A stretch of DNA of 64,000 nucleotides from Oxalobacter aliiformigenes (lineage in GTDB: Bacteria; Pseudomonadota; Gammaproteobacteria; Burkholderiales; Burkholderiaceae_D): positions 1,922,001 through 1,986,000 of the forward strand of contig NZ_CP098252.1 in NCBI RefSeq assembly GCF_027116575.1. The letters are read 5' to 3'. Every line of letters starts with the position of its first letter. Within the stretch, counting starts at the first letter, position 1. The notes under the pieces were generated by a model, which was not told the origin of the DNA, searched no databases, and saw only the letters and a list, made by a program, of their open reading frames with translations. The translations under genes and the position numbers were made by a program. Below are positions 18,504 through 27,949 of this stretch, piece after piece.

Positions 18504-21500
18504 TCAATAAACGACATGAACATTTTCAAATCGTTGTGCCAGTTCATTGATACACTCATCCTTTGGAAGAACCAGCCAGCCGGTCCCGAAATCGTACTGG
18601 CATCTGTTTTCCCCGGCGACATAATCCGCGATCAGACGCATGCCATTTTCTCCCGTGCAAGAAACCAGCATTCCCTTCAGAACCGAAGGGCTGAATTTCT
18701 CGGGAAGCGAAAAAGCGATATGTTGCCCGAAATGGAGTCTTGCTTCCGCAATGTCCAAAGCATCGTCCGCGTTGAGCCGCAATCCCCCGGAAAAACGGTC
18801 CTCAGAAACCTTGCCGAACACGGCCAGAAATTCATCTTCCTTGAAGATGGCACGTTTCTGTTCAAGCAATTCCGAAAATACAGTCACTTCAACAGACGCT
18901 GTGCCATCATCAAGAGACACCACCATCATCTTGCCCCGCTGGGACATTTGCGTCCGGATACCGGCGACGATGCCGACAACCCATCTGGGTTCCCGCGATA
19001 CGTCGAGTTCGGAAATACGGGTCCGGGCAAACTGGCGCGCTTCCTTCGCATAGGCGTGAAACAGATGTCCAGAAAGACAAAAACCCAGCACACCTTTCTC
19101 TTCCGTCAATTTGTATTTTTCTGTCCAGTGCGGAACCCTGACATATTCCACCGCATTCAAAACCGTCTCTTCGTCCCCGAACAGACTGACCTGATTGGCA
19201 GATGCTTCGGCCTGTTCCGCTGCCTCGATAGCCAGCTCGACCGAGGCCAGAAGAACGGCACGATCCACACCGAAACAGTCAAACGCTCCGGCTCTGATGA
19301 GGGATTCGATGGTACGCCGGTTAATCTGATGCTTGTCGACTCTGACACAAAAATCGAACAGGTCCTTGAAAGGGCGTTCCTTCCTTGCCTGGACAATCGC
19401 CTCAATGGCACTTTCTCCCGAGCCTTTGACCGCACCGAGACCGTAACGGATCTGCGTTACCGGTTTCTTGCTGACGCTGGGCGGCTCGCCAACCGGTTTG
19501 AAATAATAGTCGGAATGATTGATATCCGGAGGCAGAATTTCCAGTCCACAGACATCCACCGCATCTTCCACCAGCACCTTGATCTTGTCCGTATCATCCA
19601 TGGCCAGCGACATGTTGGCTGCCATGAATGCGGCTGCATGGTGTTTTTTCAGATAGGCTGTCTGATAGGACAGGAGCGCATATGCCGTAGCATGCGATTT
19701 GTTGAAACCGTATCCGGCGAATTTTTCCATCAAATCGAAAATCTCGTCGGCCTTGGCTTCGGACAAGTTGTTTTTGGCCGCACCGTCACGGAAAATCTGG
19801 CGATGCCTTGCCATTTCTGCCGCATCTTTCTTACCCATGGCACGGCGCAACAGGTCGGCACCTCCCAGTGTGTATCCACCGATCACCTGAGCCATCTGCA
19901 TGACCTGTTCCTGATAAATCATAATGCCGTAAGTCTCTGACAGAATGCCCTTCGTCCGCTCATCCGGATACTCGAATGCCTCGCCATGTTTGCGACGGCA
20001 AAAATCCGGAATCAGATCCATCGGTCCCGGACGGTAAAGCGCGACAAGCGCAATAATGTCTTCGAAACGGTCGGGTCTGGCATCTTTCAGCATCCCCTGC
20101 ATACCCCGGCTTTCAAGCTGGAACACGGCAACCGTTTTCGCTCTGGTCAGCAAGTCGAACGTTTCCTTGTCATCCAGAGGTATCGTATCAAGCTCGAAAC
20201 CGGACATGGCCGGATCAAGCTGATGAATGTACTTCATCGCCAGATCCAGAATCGTCAGTGTCGTCAGCCCCAGAAAGTCGAATTTGACAAGGCCAATTTC
20301 TTCAACATCTTTCTTGTCGAACTGCGAAACCACGCCGGATTCCCCGTCCTGGGTATAAAGCGGGCAAAAATCGGTCAATTTTCCGGGAGCGATCAGGACA
20401 CCGCCCGCATGCATTCCGACATTGCGTGTGATACCTTCAACCTGCTCCGCCAGACCAAGAAGCTGCTTGACTTCTTCTTCCGACTGCTCACGCTCCGCCA
20501 GTATGGGTTCTTCTTTTTTGGCTTCCGCGATCGTCACCTGTTTGCCGGGCTTGAAGGGGATGAGTTTGGAAATACCGTCGCAGAAATTGTATCCCAGATC
20601 CAGTACACGCCCGACATCGCGCACAGCCGCCTTGGCGGCCATCGTTCCGAATGTGGCGATCTGGGAAACCGCGTCTTTTCCGTAACGGTCTTTCACATAC
20701 TGGATGACCTTGTCGCGCCCGTGCTGGCAGAAATCGACATCGAAGTCCGGCATCGAGACCCGTTCCGGATTCAGGAAACGTTCAAAAATCAGATTGTAGG
20801 CAATCGGATCAAGGTTGGTAATCAGAAGACAATAGGCGACCAGAGAACCGGCACCCGACCCCCTGCCCGGGCCGACAGGCACTCCATTGTTTTTGGCCCA
20901 ACGGATGAAATCCGCCACGATCAGGAAGTAACCGGAAAAACCCATCTTGATGATGGTATCGATTTCGTAATTCAGACGTTCATCATAAACGGGACGTCTG
21001 GCTTTTCTTTCTTCTTCATCCGGAAACAGAACTTCCAGCCGTTTTTCAAGGCCATGTTTTGCCTCACTCGCCAAAAACTCATCCAGTGTCATGCCATCCG
21101 GCGTGGGAAACAAGGGCAATTTATGATGTCCCAGTTCCAGAACCAGATTACAGCGACGTGCGATCTCGACGGAATTCTGCAAGGCACCCGGCAGATCGGC
21201 AAACAACTGCACCATTTCCTTTTGAGTCAGAAAACATTGCTGCTCATTGAACAAATGGGCACGTTTCTTGTTGGAAAGGACTTCTCCTTCGGAAATACAG
21301 GTTCTCGCCTCATGGGCCCGGAACTGGTCACGTGTCAGAAACTGGACAGGATGTGTCGCGACGACCGGAAGCTGGAGTTTGTCCGCCAACCCGACGGCAT
21401 GCCGGACATACTGTTCCATTCCCAGCTGGCCAGTCCGCTGTATTTCGATATAGAAATTCCCACGAAAAATCCGTGCCCATTTCAGGGCAAGCTTTTCCGC

Positions 21501-21965
21501 ACTTTCGATATTGGCGGATTCCAGCGCCATGCCGATATCCCCCTGCTTGGCACCTGACAAGGCGATCATCCCTGTATCGGGATGACGGGCGGCCAGTTCT
21601 TCCAGCCATTCCGCTCTCACCTCGGCACGCCCCCGATACTGGTTTTCAAGCCATGCCTTGGTCAGCAATTCACACAAGTTCAGGTAACCTGCCCTGTCTT
21701 TTACCAGCAACAAAAGCCTGGACGGCTTTTCCCTGTCAACATCGTTGGTGATCCAGACATCGCATCCGGCAATCGGTTTGACTCCTTTCTTGCGTGCGGC
21801 CTTGTAGAATTTGATCAGGCCGAACAGATTGGAAAGATCCGTCAGCGCCATAGCGGGCTGTTCATCCCCGGCTGCCGCGGCGACAGCATCATCGACACGA
21901 ACCAGTCCATCCACGATGGAGTATTCGGAATGAAGGCGCAGATGAACGAATTGCGTATTTTTCAT
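18504..21965 (-). CDS. dnaE: DNA polymerase III subunit alpha
   Basis: DnaE is the replicative polymerase. The protein is about 1153 residues from the ATG at 21965 (MKNTQFVHLRLHSEYS); an upstream TTG at 21995 lacks a ribosome site. The PHP domain occupies the first 280 residues, the palm catalytic aspartates are in MPDFDVDFCQHGRD near residue 404, followed by tandem HhH and OB-fold domains (VVGIVAGIRTQMSQRGKMMV). Length is normal. It follows rhlE by about 40 bp and precedes the waaF set on the same strand. Confidence 0.97.
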   Translation of the reverse strand: MKNTQFVHLRLHSEYSIVDGLVRVDDAVAAAAGDEQPAMALTDLSNLFGLIKFYKAARKKGVKPIAGCDVWITNDVDREKPSRLLLLVKDRAGYLNLCELLTKAWLENQYRGRAEVRAEWLEELAARHPDTGMIALSGAKQGDIGMALESANIESAEKLALKWARIFRGNFYIEIQRTGQLGMEQYVRHAVGLADKLQLPVVATHPVQFLTRDQFRAHEARTCISEGEVLSNKKRAHLFNEQQCFLTQKEMVQLFADLPGALQNSVEIARRCNLVLELGHHKLPLFPTPDGMTLDEFLASEAKHGLEKRLEVLFPDEEERKARRPVYDERLNYEIDTIIKMGFSGYFLIVADFIRWAKNNGVPVGPGRGSGAGSLVAYCLLITNLDPIAYNLIFERFLNPERVSMPDFDVDFCQHGRDKVIQYVKDRYGKDAVSQIATFGTMAAKAAVRDVGRVLDLGYNFCDGISKLIPFKPGKQVTIAEAKKEEPILAEREQSEEEVKQLLGLAEQVEGITRNVGMHAGGVLIAPGKLTDFCPLYTQDGESGVVSQFDKKDVEEIGLVKFDFLGLTTLTILDLAMKYIHQLDPAMSGFELDTIPLDDKETFDLLTRAKTVAVFQLESRGMQGMLKDARPDRFEDIIALVALYRPGPMDLIPDFCRRKHGEAFEYPDERTKGILSETYGIMIYQEQVMQMAQVIGGYTLGGADLLRRAMGKKDAAEMARHRQIFRDGAAKNNLSEAKADEIFDLMEKFAGYGFNKSHATAYALLSYQTAYLKKHHAAAFMAANMSLAMDDTDKIKVLVEDAVDVCGLEILPPDINHSDYYFKPVGEPPSVSKKPVTQIRYGLGAVKGSGESAIEAIVQARKERPFKDLFDFCVRVDKHQINRRTIESLIRAGAFDCFGVDRAVLLASVELAIEAAEQAEASANQVSLFGDEETVLNAVEYVRVPHWTEKYKLTEEKGVLGFCLSGHLFHAYAKEARQFARTRISELDVSREPRWVVGIVAGIRTQMSQRGKMMVVSLDDGTASVEVTVFSELLEQKRAIFKEDEFLAVFGKVSEDRFSGGLRLNADDALDIAEARLHFGQHIAFSLPEKFSPSVLKGMLVSCTGENGMRLIADYVAGENRCQYDFGTGWLVLPKDECINELAQRFENVHVVY

Positions 21966-22006
21966 ACAGCTATTTACCCCGACTATATTCTTCAATCATA
22001 TAACAG

Positions 22007-23419
22007 TCATTTTCGAGCTTTCGGCTTGCCTCCGAGAAGTGCCGCCAACGGCTTCTTCGGCAATCGGGAAACCTGTTCTTCAGGCCGCTTCTCCTCACCT
22101 GAGGGTTCTTCAGGAACATAAGGGCGATCAAACCAGGGATCCTGGCTTTTTTTCTCCAGCCCGACCGATTTGTAAGGACTGCGTTCCGAACGCTTGCCAC
22201 TGCCGGCTGTTTCCGCCTTGTCAATTTTCTCTTTTTTCAGTTCGAAAACGGGAATCGTGAGAAGAGGCAATTTTCTTTTGATCAGCTTCTCGATTTCATT
22301 CAGCAGTTTCTCATCTTTTGCCGAACACAGGGAAATCGCTTCACCGGTCGCTCCCGCCCTGCCTGTCCTGCCTATGCGATGGACATAATCTTCAGCCACA
22401 AAAGGCAAATCGAAATTGATCACACACGGCAATTCCTCAATATGCAAACCTCTTGCCGCCACATCCGTCGCGACCAGAACGGAAATATTCCCTTCCTTGA
22501 AGGCGTCCAGTACCGCCATTCTTTCCGCCTGTGTCTTGTCTCCATGAATGGCGGACGCTTTGAGTCCTTTCTTCTCAAGCTGACGTGCCAGACGTGAAGC
22601 ACCGGCTTTGGTATTGGAAAAAATCAGTACCTGCTTTTGCTGATGCTGGCGCAACAAATACTCGACTGCTTCGTTTTTATCGGCTTCATCGACGTGGTAA
22701 ACGGCCTGCTTGACATTGTCTGCCGTGGCATTTTTCCGCGCGACTTCGACAGAAACGGGATTTTCAAGGAAACTTTTTGCCAGTTTCCGGATCTCGCTGG
22801 AAAAAGTAGCTGAAAAAAGAAGCGTCTGCCGCTCTTTTGGCAACAAATTGACGATTCGCTGCAAATCGGGAAGAAAACCCATATCCAGCATACGATCCGC
22901 TTCATCCAGGACAAGAATATGCGTTTGTCCCAGATTGACATTTTTCTGCTGGATATGATCAAGCAATCTGCCGGGCGTTGCGATCAGGATTTCCGTTCCT
23001 GCCCGGAGAATACCGGTTTGCGTCGAAATATCGACACCGCCGAAAACAACCGCCGCACGCAAACGCGTATATTTCGCATATTTCCTGATATCTTCATAAA
23101 CCTGATCGGCCAGTTCACGAGTCGGCACAAGTACCAGTGCCCTCACCGGATGACGTGCGGGAGACATGCTCGTATTGGCATGGTAAAGCAACGACTGCAA
23201 GACAGGCAAGGAATAACCGGCCGTTTTTCCGGTTCCGGTCTGGGCTGCGCCCATGACATCCTTTCCCTCGAGAATGACCGGTATGGCCCGGGACTGGATG
23301 GGTGTTGGCGAGCTATACCCCAGATCGTCAAGCGCCTTCAGAAGTTCGGAAGCCAATCCGAAATCCCCGAACTTTTCAGGTGAAGTGCCTGCCAATGCCT
23401 TTTGCTGATTTTCTGCCAT
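22007..23419 (-). CDS. rhlE: DEAD-box RNA helicase RhlE
   Basis: The 470-residue protein has all DEAD-box motifs: the Q motif (SSPTPIQSRAIP), Walker A AQTGTGKTAGYSLP, PTRELADQ, VLDEADRMLDMGF, SATFSSE, and YVHRIGRTGRAG. The RhlE assignment rests on the FGDFGLASELLKALDDLGY start and a basic, unstructured tail ending KKPLAALLGGKPKARK. Such helicases aid ribosome assembly and RNA decay, especially in the cold. A long inverted repeat lies 70-110 nt upstream of the start. Confidence 0.93.
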   Translation of the reverse strand: MAENQQKALAGTSPEKFGDFGLASELLKALDDLGYSSPTPIQSRAIPVILEGKDVMGAAQTGTGKTAGYSLPVLQSLLYHANTSMSPARHPVRALVLVPTRELADQVYEDIRKYAKYTRLRAAVVFGGVDISTQTGILRAGTEILIATPGRLLDHIQQKNVNLGQTHILVLDEADRMLDMGFLPDLQRIVNLLPKERQTLLFSATFSSEIRKLAKSFLENPVSVEVARKNATADNVKQAVYHVDEADKNEAVEYLLRQHQQKQVLIFSNTKAGASRLARQLEKKGLKASAIHGDKTQAERMAVLDAFKEGNISVLVATDVAARGLHIEELPCVINFDLPFVAEDYVHRIGRTGRAGATGEAISLCSAKDEKLLNEIEKLIKRKLPLLTIPVFELKKEKIDKAETAGSGKRSERSPYKSVGLEKKSQDPWFDRPYVPEEPSGEEKRPEEQVSRLPKKPLAALLGGKPKARK

Positions 23420-23485
23420 AACATCCCGAATTCAATAGGTAATTTATTCTGACGGCCATACAGCCGCAGCCGTTTTTTCGCAACG

Positions 23486-23529
23486 GTTTTTGGAAAAGAC
23501 ATATTGTACGATATACCTTTTCCAAAAAC
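23486..23529. repeat. 13-bp perfect inverted repeat upstream of rhlE
   Basis: GTTTTTGGAAAAG at 23486-23498 and its exact complement at 23517-23529 flank an 18-nt loop that itself contains complementary ATAT blocks. In RNA from the rhlE strand it would fold into a tall hairpin in the 5' region. Helicase genes are often autoregulated through 5' leader structure, but whether this segment is transcribed is unknown. The rest of 23420-23771 holds no gene that I can see. Confidence 0.6.
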
Positions 23530-23771
23530 AGGTCCGTCCCGCTCCCCTTCCGCACTTATACCTGTCTTTGACTGGGTCCGCAAGCGGCCCCGTCTCCACC
23601 GGCCAGGGCTTTCATAAACAGAAAAAAACCGTCCCGACCGATTTTCCGTATCATGACAGAGACATTCTTCAATTCCTTGCGCTTACAGGCATATAATGAA
23701 GCGGTATCCTGTTGGCAAAAACACCGTTTAAAAAATCAGCCAGTTCCGACTATCGGGATTTTTCGGAAATC

Positions 23772-24710
23772 ATGCTAGCCGTTCTGTTACGTTTCGTGAA
23801 AAACTGGACCTTGCCGTTGGCCATGCTGGCTGGCGGGATTGGATATCCTGTTTTCATCCATCTGTCGTTTCTGACACCTTACCTCATCTTTACGATGTTG
23901 CTGCTGACTTTCTGTAAAGTCCCGTTCGGCGATCTCCGGTTCAAACCCGTACACTTCTGGCTGTTGCTCGTCCAGATCGGTGGCGCCGTTCTCGTTTATC
24001 TGCTCCTGAAGCCGCTGAACATTTTTGCGGCGGAAGGCGCTTTTATCTGTGTCATCGCACCGACAGCCACCGCCGCAGCCGTCATCACGGACAAACTCGG
24101 CGGAAGTGCCGCCAGCCTGACAAGTTATACACTTTTGGGGAATGTCGGAACCGCCATAGCGGCTCCCCTTCTTTTTCCTCTCGTGCATCCCCTGGGACAT
24201 GATATCGGATTCTGGATTTCGTTTTTCATCATCCTGAAAAAAGTCTTTCCCCTGCTGATTTGCCCTTTTGTCGCCGCCATGATCCTGAGACGTTTCCTGC
24301 CGGCCGTTCACAAACAGCTGACCCGTTACAATGAAACCGCTTTTTATCTCTGGGCGGTTGCCTTGATCGTCGTCATGGCACAAACCGTCAATACGCTTGT
24401 GACTGAACCGGAAGACGGCATGACGGAAATCTGGATTGCCCTTGCCGCCATGATCGTTTGCTGTCTGCAGTTTTTCATCGGCAAGAGAATCGGTTCGCGC
24501 TACCGGGAACGCATCAGCGGCGGCCAGTCCCTTGGACAGAAAAACACGATTCTGGCAATCTGGATGGCCCATGTTTATATGTCCCCTATTTCCGCCATCG
24601 GCGCAGGTTCCTATGTCGTATGGCAAAACATCATCAATTCCTGGCAACTCTGGAAACAGAGAAAAAACGAAGAAGCCGGTCTGGTTGATCCCCATAAGAA
24701 AGAAACCTGA
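23772..24710 (+). CDS. Bile acid:sodium symporter (BASS) family transporter
   Basis: The hydrophobic protein has about nine to ten membrane segments and matches the BASS/SBF fold, with the conserved APTATAAAVITDKLGGS segment near the crossing region and TSYTLLGNVGTAIAAPL. Members move organic anions such as bile acids or pantoate with sodium; the substrate here is unknown. I chose the ATG at 23772 because GGAAATC precedes it. A TTG at 23712 would add 20 polar residues but has no ribosome site. It stands alone before the DUF389 gene, 140 bp apart. Confidence 0.8.
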   Translation: MLAVLLRFVKNWTLPLAMLAGGIGYPVFIHLSFLTPYLIFTMLLLTFCKVPFGDLRFKPVHFWLLLVQIGGAVLVYLLLKPLNIFAAEGAFICVIAPTATAAAVITDKLGGSAASLTSYTLLGNVGTAIAAPLLFPLVHPLGHDIGFWISFFIILKKVFPLLICPFVAAMILRRFLPAVHKQLTRYNETAFYLWAVALIVVMAQTVNTLVTEPEDGMTEIWIALAAMIVCCLQFFIGKRIGSRYRERISGGQSLGQKNTILAIWMAHVYMSPISAIGAGSYVVWQNIINSWQLWKQRKNEEAGLVDPHKKET

Positions 24711-24850
24711 CGCCTGGCTTTTTGGACAATGGATAATCCGCCTTTTCCCGGGGATATTCCTGTCACATCTGTTTATTTTGGATCAAATCCGTTTCCCGCA
24801 TATGGGCCCATTCTCTGAATTCATTTCCGGTACATCAGCGATAAAAGAAA

Positions 24851-26236
24851 ATGGACAATATCACTTCCAGTGCGGGCAACCTGCCAAACCGTATAAAGAA
24901 GGCATTGATTACACGCTTCAGTCTGCGCATGGACCAGGCCGATGACAGGGAAATCGACAGAAACATCCGCGAAGGACTCGAACTGAACGGCACCTATTTG
25001 TGGACACTGATGTGTGCCATTCTGATCGCGTCGATCGGTCTGAATATCAACTCGACAGCTGTCATTATCGGTGCCATGCTGATTTCCCCGTTGATGGGCC
25101 CGATTATGGGAATCGGTTATGGTGTCGGTATCTATGATTTCCGGCTGATTCACAAGGCATTCAAGAACCTGGCCATTGCAACCGTTATCAGTTTCATCAC
25201 TTCCGCTCTTTATTTTTACATCACTCCGCTAAACAGCGTCCAGTCGGAATTGCTGGCCCGAACGTCACCGACCCTCTGGGACTTGCTCATCGCACTTTTC
25301 GGTGGACTTGCCGGCATTATCGGAGCCACCCGAAAAGAGAAATCGAACGTGATTCCGGGTGTCGCCATCGCGACTGCCCTGATGCCACCGATCTGTACAG
25401 CCGCTTACGGGTTCGTGCATGGCAATACCGGTTTCGTTCTGGGAGCATTTTATCTTTATCTGCTGAACTGTATCTACATCGCGGTTCCGTCCATTCTCAT
25501 CGTCTGGTTCATCCATCCGGTTGCCCGACGTGAAATCAACGACAAACTCCGGTTCAGATTAAGGCTCTTTCTGTTCTCCACTGTATTCGTCAGCTTTGTT
25601 CCCAGCGTTTTCATCGCCGTCAATTTCGTCCATAACCAGGTATTCGACCGCAATGTTTCCGATTTTGTCAGCAAGGAACTGGTTTTCAGCAAAACGTTCC
25701 CGATCGATTACAAATCTTCCTACAAGAACAAAACCATTGATGTCGTCCTGGTCGGCAAGCAGCTGGATGAAAACACTATTGCCGAAATTGAAAATACTTT
25801 GCCGAAATACGGGCTGGCGGGAACCCGGCTGATTTTCAAACAGGTCGGAATGCATCAGGAAGATATCAATGCCATCAAAACGGCTCTGGCAAAAGATATT
25901 CTAGCGGACAATCAGAAAGAAGCGGAAAAGAAAGAACAGATTCTCCAGTCTCTTCAGGCAAACGCCCGGTCAGCAGAAAAGAAAGCCCGGGAAGAAAAGG
26001 AAAAGACATATATGAATATGGCAAGGGAAATTTATATTCAATATCCGGAAATCAACGAGGTACTTTTCGCAGACGCCTATGTTTCACGACAAAAGGACAA
26101 AAATATCGACCGGATACCTGCCGTTGTCATTATCAGCAAACATACCCTGAAAAAAGACACCCGGACAAAAATCATGAAATGGCTGAGATTCCGTCTGGAA
26201 GAAGACCGGACGGAGATGATTTTCATCAATCGCTAA
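24851..26236 (+). CDS. DUF389 family membrane protein
   Basis: The 461-residue protein has an N-terminal polar segment, then six or so membrane helices bearing the DUF389 hallmarks STAVIIGAMLISPLMGPIMG near residue 70 and IPGVAIATALMPPICTAAYG near residue 170. The C-terminal 180 residues are soluble, with a charged coiled-coil stretch (KEAEKKEQILQSLQANARSA) around residues 355-385. The function of the family is unknown. The long soluble C-terminal domain is an addition beyond the DUF389 core. Confidence 0.85.
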   Translation: MDNITSSAGNLPNRIKKALITRFSLRMDQADDREIDRNIREGLELNGTYLWTLMCAILIASIGLNINSTAVIIGAMLISPLMGPIMGIGYGVGIYDFRLIHKAFKNLAIATVISFITSALYFYITPLNSVQSELLARTSPTLWDLLIALFGGLAGIIGATRKEKSNVIPGVAIATALMPPICTAAYGFVHGNTGFVLGAFYLYLLNCIYIAVPSILIVWFIHPVARREINDKLRFRLRLFLFSTVFVSFVPSVFIAVNFVHNQVFDRNVSDFVSKELVFSKTFPIDYKSSYKNKTIDVVLVGKQLDENTIAEIENTLPKYGLAGTRLIFKQVGMHQEDINAIKTALAKDILADNQKEAEKKEQILQSLQANARSAEKKAREEKEKTYMNMAREIYIQYPEINEVLFADAYVSRQKDKNIDRIPAVVIISKHTLKKDTRTKIMKWLRFRLEEDRTEMIFINR

Positions 26237-26430
26237 TCCATGGCAACTGCAGAGGGCAATATCCTTGTCTTCCGACAATAAAGGCAGACCGGCAAAAATT
26301 CTGTTCCTGCCCCACATTCAAACGGCAGAAAAGATACCAGACCACTTCATCTGCAAGATGGAAAAAAACTGATCTCAGCCTGATAAACCATCCAAAAAAC
26401 ATAGCAGAACGGCAAGATAAGGAAAATCTC

Positions 26431-26460
26431 TTGCAAACAGGACATTTTTGCTTCTATAAT
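26431..26460 (+). promoter_or_regulatory. Strong sigma-70-like promoter of the metal-uptake operon
   Basis: TTGCAA at 26431-26436 and a perfect TATAAT at 26455-26460 are separated by 18 bp. It is the only good promoter found in the 393-bp gap before the DUF364 gene, and transcription should start near 26467, inside the palindrome that follows. Confidence 0.72.
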
Positions 26461-26461
26461 C

Positions 26462-26486
26462 GCGCTATTCAAAAAATGAATAGCGC
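26462..26486 (+). promoter_or_regulatory. Palindromic operator at the predicted transcription start
   Basis: GCGCTATTCA and TGAATAGCGC form a perfect 10-bp inverted repeat around five As, starting one base after the -10 box. Its place over the start point fits a repressor operator. It shares CGCTAT/ATAGCG with ModE boxes but not their TATATA core, and it does not resemble Fur or NikR sites, so the regulator is unassigned. Confidence 0.65.
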
Positions 26487-26629
26487 TGCACTGTGTCTGT
26501 AAAGCCGGGAAACCAATCCCTTTTACAAGCTTTCAATCCACAAGATTCTCCCTGTAACAGTTCAACACGCCCACTCTTTCGAAAAAGAGACAGAACAGTT
26601 TTGCCAGTAAATGTCCGATTGTCAAGTTT
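26487..26629 (+). promoter_or_regulatory. Untranslated leader of the metal-uptake operon
   Basis: About 143 nt separate the operator from the first start codon, with no convincing ORF. The leader contains a stable hairpin at 26574-26589 (CTCTTT, CGAA loop, AAAGAG). A post-transcriptional element is possible, but I recognise no known riboswitch class. Confidence 0.35.
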
Positions 26630-27382
26630 ATGGTTGCACAAATTTACAAAAACATCGTTACCGAAGCACTGCATTCCATTGTCAATAACGAGGTTGTTGA
26701 CTGTGCCATTGGCGACAGAACCGTTGCGGTCGAAAGCGACCGTGGCACAGGTATAGCCATGCTTTACGCGAAAAGCAACCGGAGTCGCAAACAACTGGAC
26801 GATATCGAACAATCGGTACGTACCATGACTCTGGAATCTCTCGTCGGTACCTATCTTGAAGACGATCCTTTTTACGCCTCGATAGGACTTGCCGCGATCA
26901 ATTCCCTGCTGATCGAAAAAAGCGATACTCCTGCCCCCGATTACCAGAATGCTTTCCTGCACGACAACCCGCCTGTACATCTCGGATTGGTCGGCTATTT
27001 TGCACCTGTTGTGCATCTTGCAAAAAAACATGGGCAGAAACTGAGCGTTTTCGAATTGCGGGATATCCCTGACACGTTCCGTCCCGAGGATGCCGAAAAA
27101 GAAATGCCATCCTGCGATGTTGTGATTCTTACCGGCTCGGCATTTTCCAACAGAAGCATCCATCACTACTTTCCCTGTATATCAGCCCGTGCCGAAGCTT
27201 ACATTCTCGGCCCGAGCACCCCTATGGCGGATTGTCTCGGACGCTTTTTTCTCGGAAGCAGCCGCATCTTGCGCAACAAACCGGTTTTCGATGCCATCCG
27301 CAACAACGCCAGTTGCGGAAGTTTGCGCCAATGGATGGAAAAAACAGGCCGGGTATCACAAAAACAAAGGATACAGAAATGA
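26630..27382 (+). CDS. DUF364/DUF4213 putative heavy-metal chelation protein
   Basis: The 250-residue protein matches the two-part DUF4213-DUF364 architecture: an N-terminal alpha/beta domain (residues 1-85, VDCAIGDRTVAVES) and a Rossmann-like DUF364 domain (residues 95-230) with VGYFAPVVHLAKK, VFELRDIP, PSCDVVILTGSAFSNRS and ILGPSTPMADCLG. Pfam describes DUF364 as a putative heavy-metal chelation domain; the activity is unproven. It is the first gene of the uptake operon and overlaps the NTPase gene by 4 bp (ATGA). No good ribosome site is visible before the ATG. Confidence 0.83.
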   Translation: MVAQIYKNIVTEALHSIVNNEVVDCAIGDRTVAVESDRGTGIAMLYAKSNRSRKQLDDIEQSVRTMTLESLVGTYLEDDPFYASIGLAAINSLLIEKSDTPAPDYQNAFLHDNPPVHLGLVGYFAPVVHLAKKHGQKLSVFELRDIPDTFRPEDAEKEMPSCDVVILTGSAFSNRSIHHYFPCISARAEAYILGPSTPMADCLGRFFLGSSRILRNKPVFDAIRNNASCGSLRQWMEKTGRVSQKQRIQK

Positions 27383-27933
27383 TTATCGCCATTACGGGCT
27401 CACGCGGGAAAGGAAAAAGCTTCACTCTTGAAAAAATCGCCAAATCCCTGCGTTCCAAAACAACAAGTCTTGGCGGAGTCATCAGCCGCAGTATTGTCCG
27501 GGGTGAAAACCATCATGGATACGAATTGCTCTGTGTGGGCTCAGGCCGCTCGCTTCCCCTGGCCACGCCCTGTCAAAACACGGGTACTTCCTCTTCCGGC
27601 AGCACCATCCGTTTCGGAGCATACCGCTTTTTTACAGAAAGCCTGCAATTGGGCAACCGGACAATTTCGGAAGATCTGGGAAAAAACTGTCTGTTTATCG
27701 ATGAAGTCGGCCGGTGGGAAATGGAAGGGGGAGGCTGGAGCAGAAACCTCGATGCGATCAGAAACAGAAAACTGCCGACTTTAATCGGAATACGACGCGG
27801 GCTTGTACAGCTCGTTTCGTACAAATGGAAGCTCGACATCTCTTCCATATTCGATCTGGACACAATGAGTTTTCAATACGTGGCAAATGAAATTCTGAAA
27901 AAACTGGATGAAACACCGACAACAAAAAACTGA
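27379..27933 (+). CDS. P-loop nucleoside-triphosphatase (THEP1/DUF2478-like)
   Basis: The 184-residue protein begins MIIAITGSRGKGKSFTLEKI, a Walker A motif at the very N-terminus, and has the Walker B region NCLFIDEVGRWEMEGGGW near residue 100, a pattern seen in THEP1-type NTPases. Start choice rests on the ATGA overlap with the DUF364 gene and on the P-loop position; a frame extending further upstream is non-conserved. Its role in the operon is unknown; energy-dependent metal handling or chaperoning is an inference from context. Confidence 0.78.
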   Translation: MIIAITGSRGKGKSFTLEKIAKSLRSKTTSLGGVISRSIVRGENHHGYELLCVGSGRSLPLATPCQNTGTSSSGSTIRFGAYRFFTESLQLGNRTISEDLGKNCLFIDEVGRWEMEGGGWSRNLDAIRNRKLPTLIGIRRGLVQLVSYKWKLDISSIFDLDTMSFQYVANEILKKLDETPTTKN

Positions 27934-27949
27934 AGGACCCACAAGAAAA

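Noticed and set aside
18348..21557. Long plus-strand open frames of 530 and 523 codons opposite dnaE
   Set aside because: They are complements of dnaE with Arg/His/Phe-rich nonsense content; dnaE motifs are complete on the minus strand.
26462..26486. Calling the operator a ModE box
   Set aside because: Only CGCTAT/ATAGCG agree; the TATATA core and spacing of the ModE consensus are absent, so the regulator was left unnamed.
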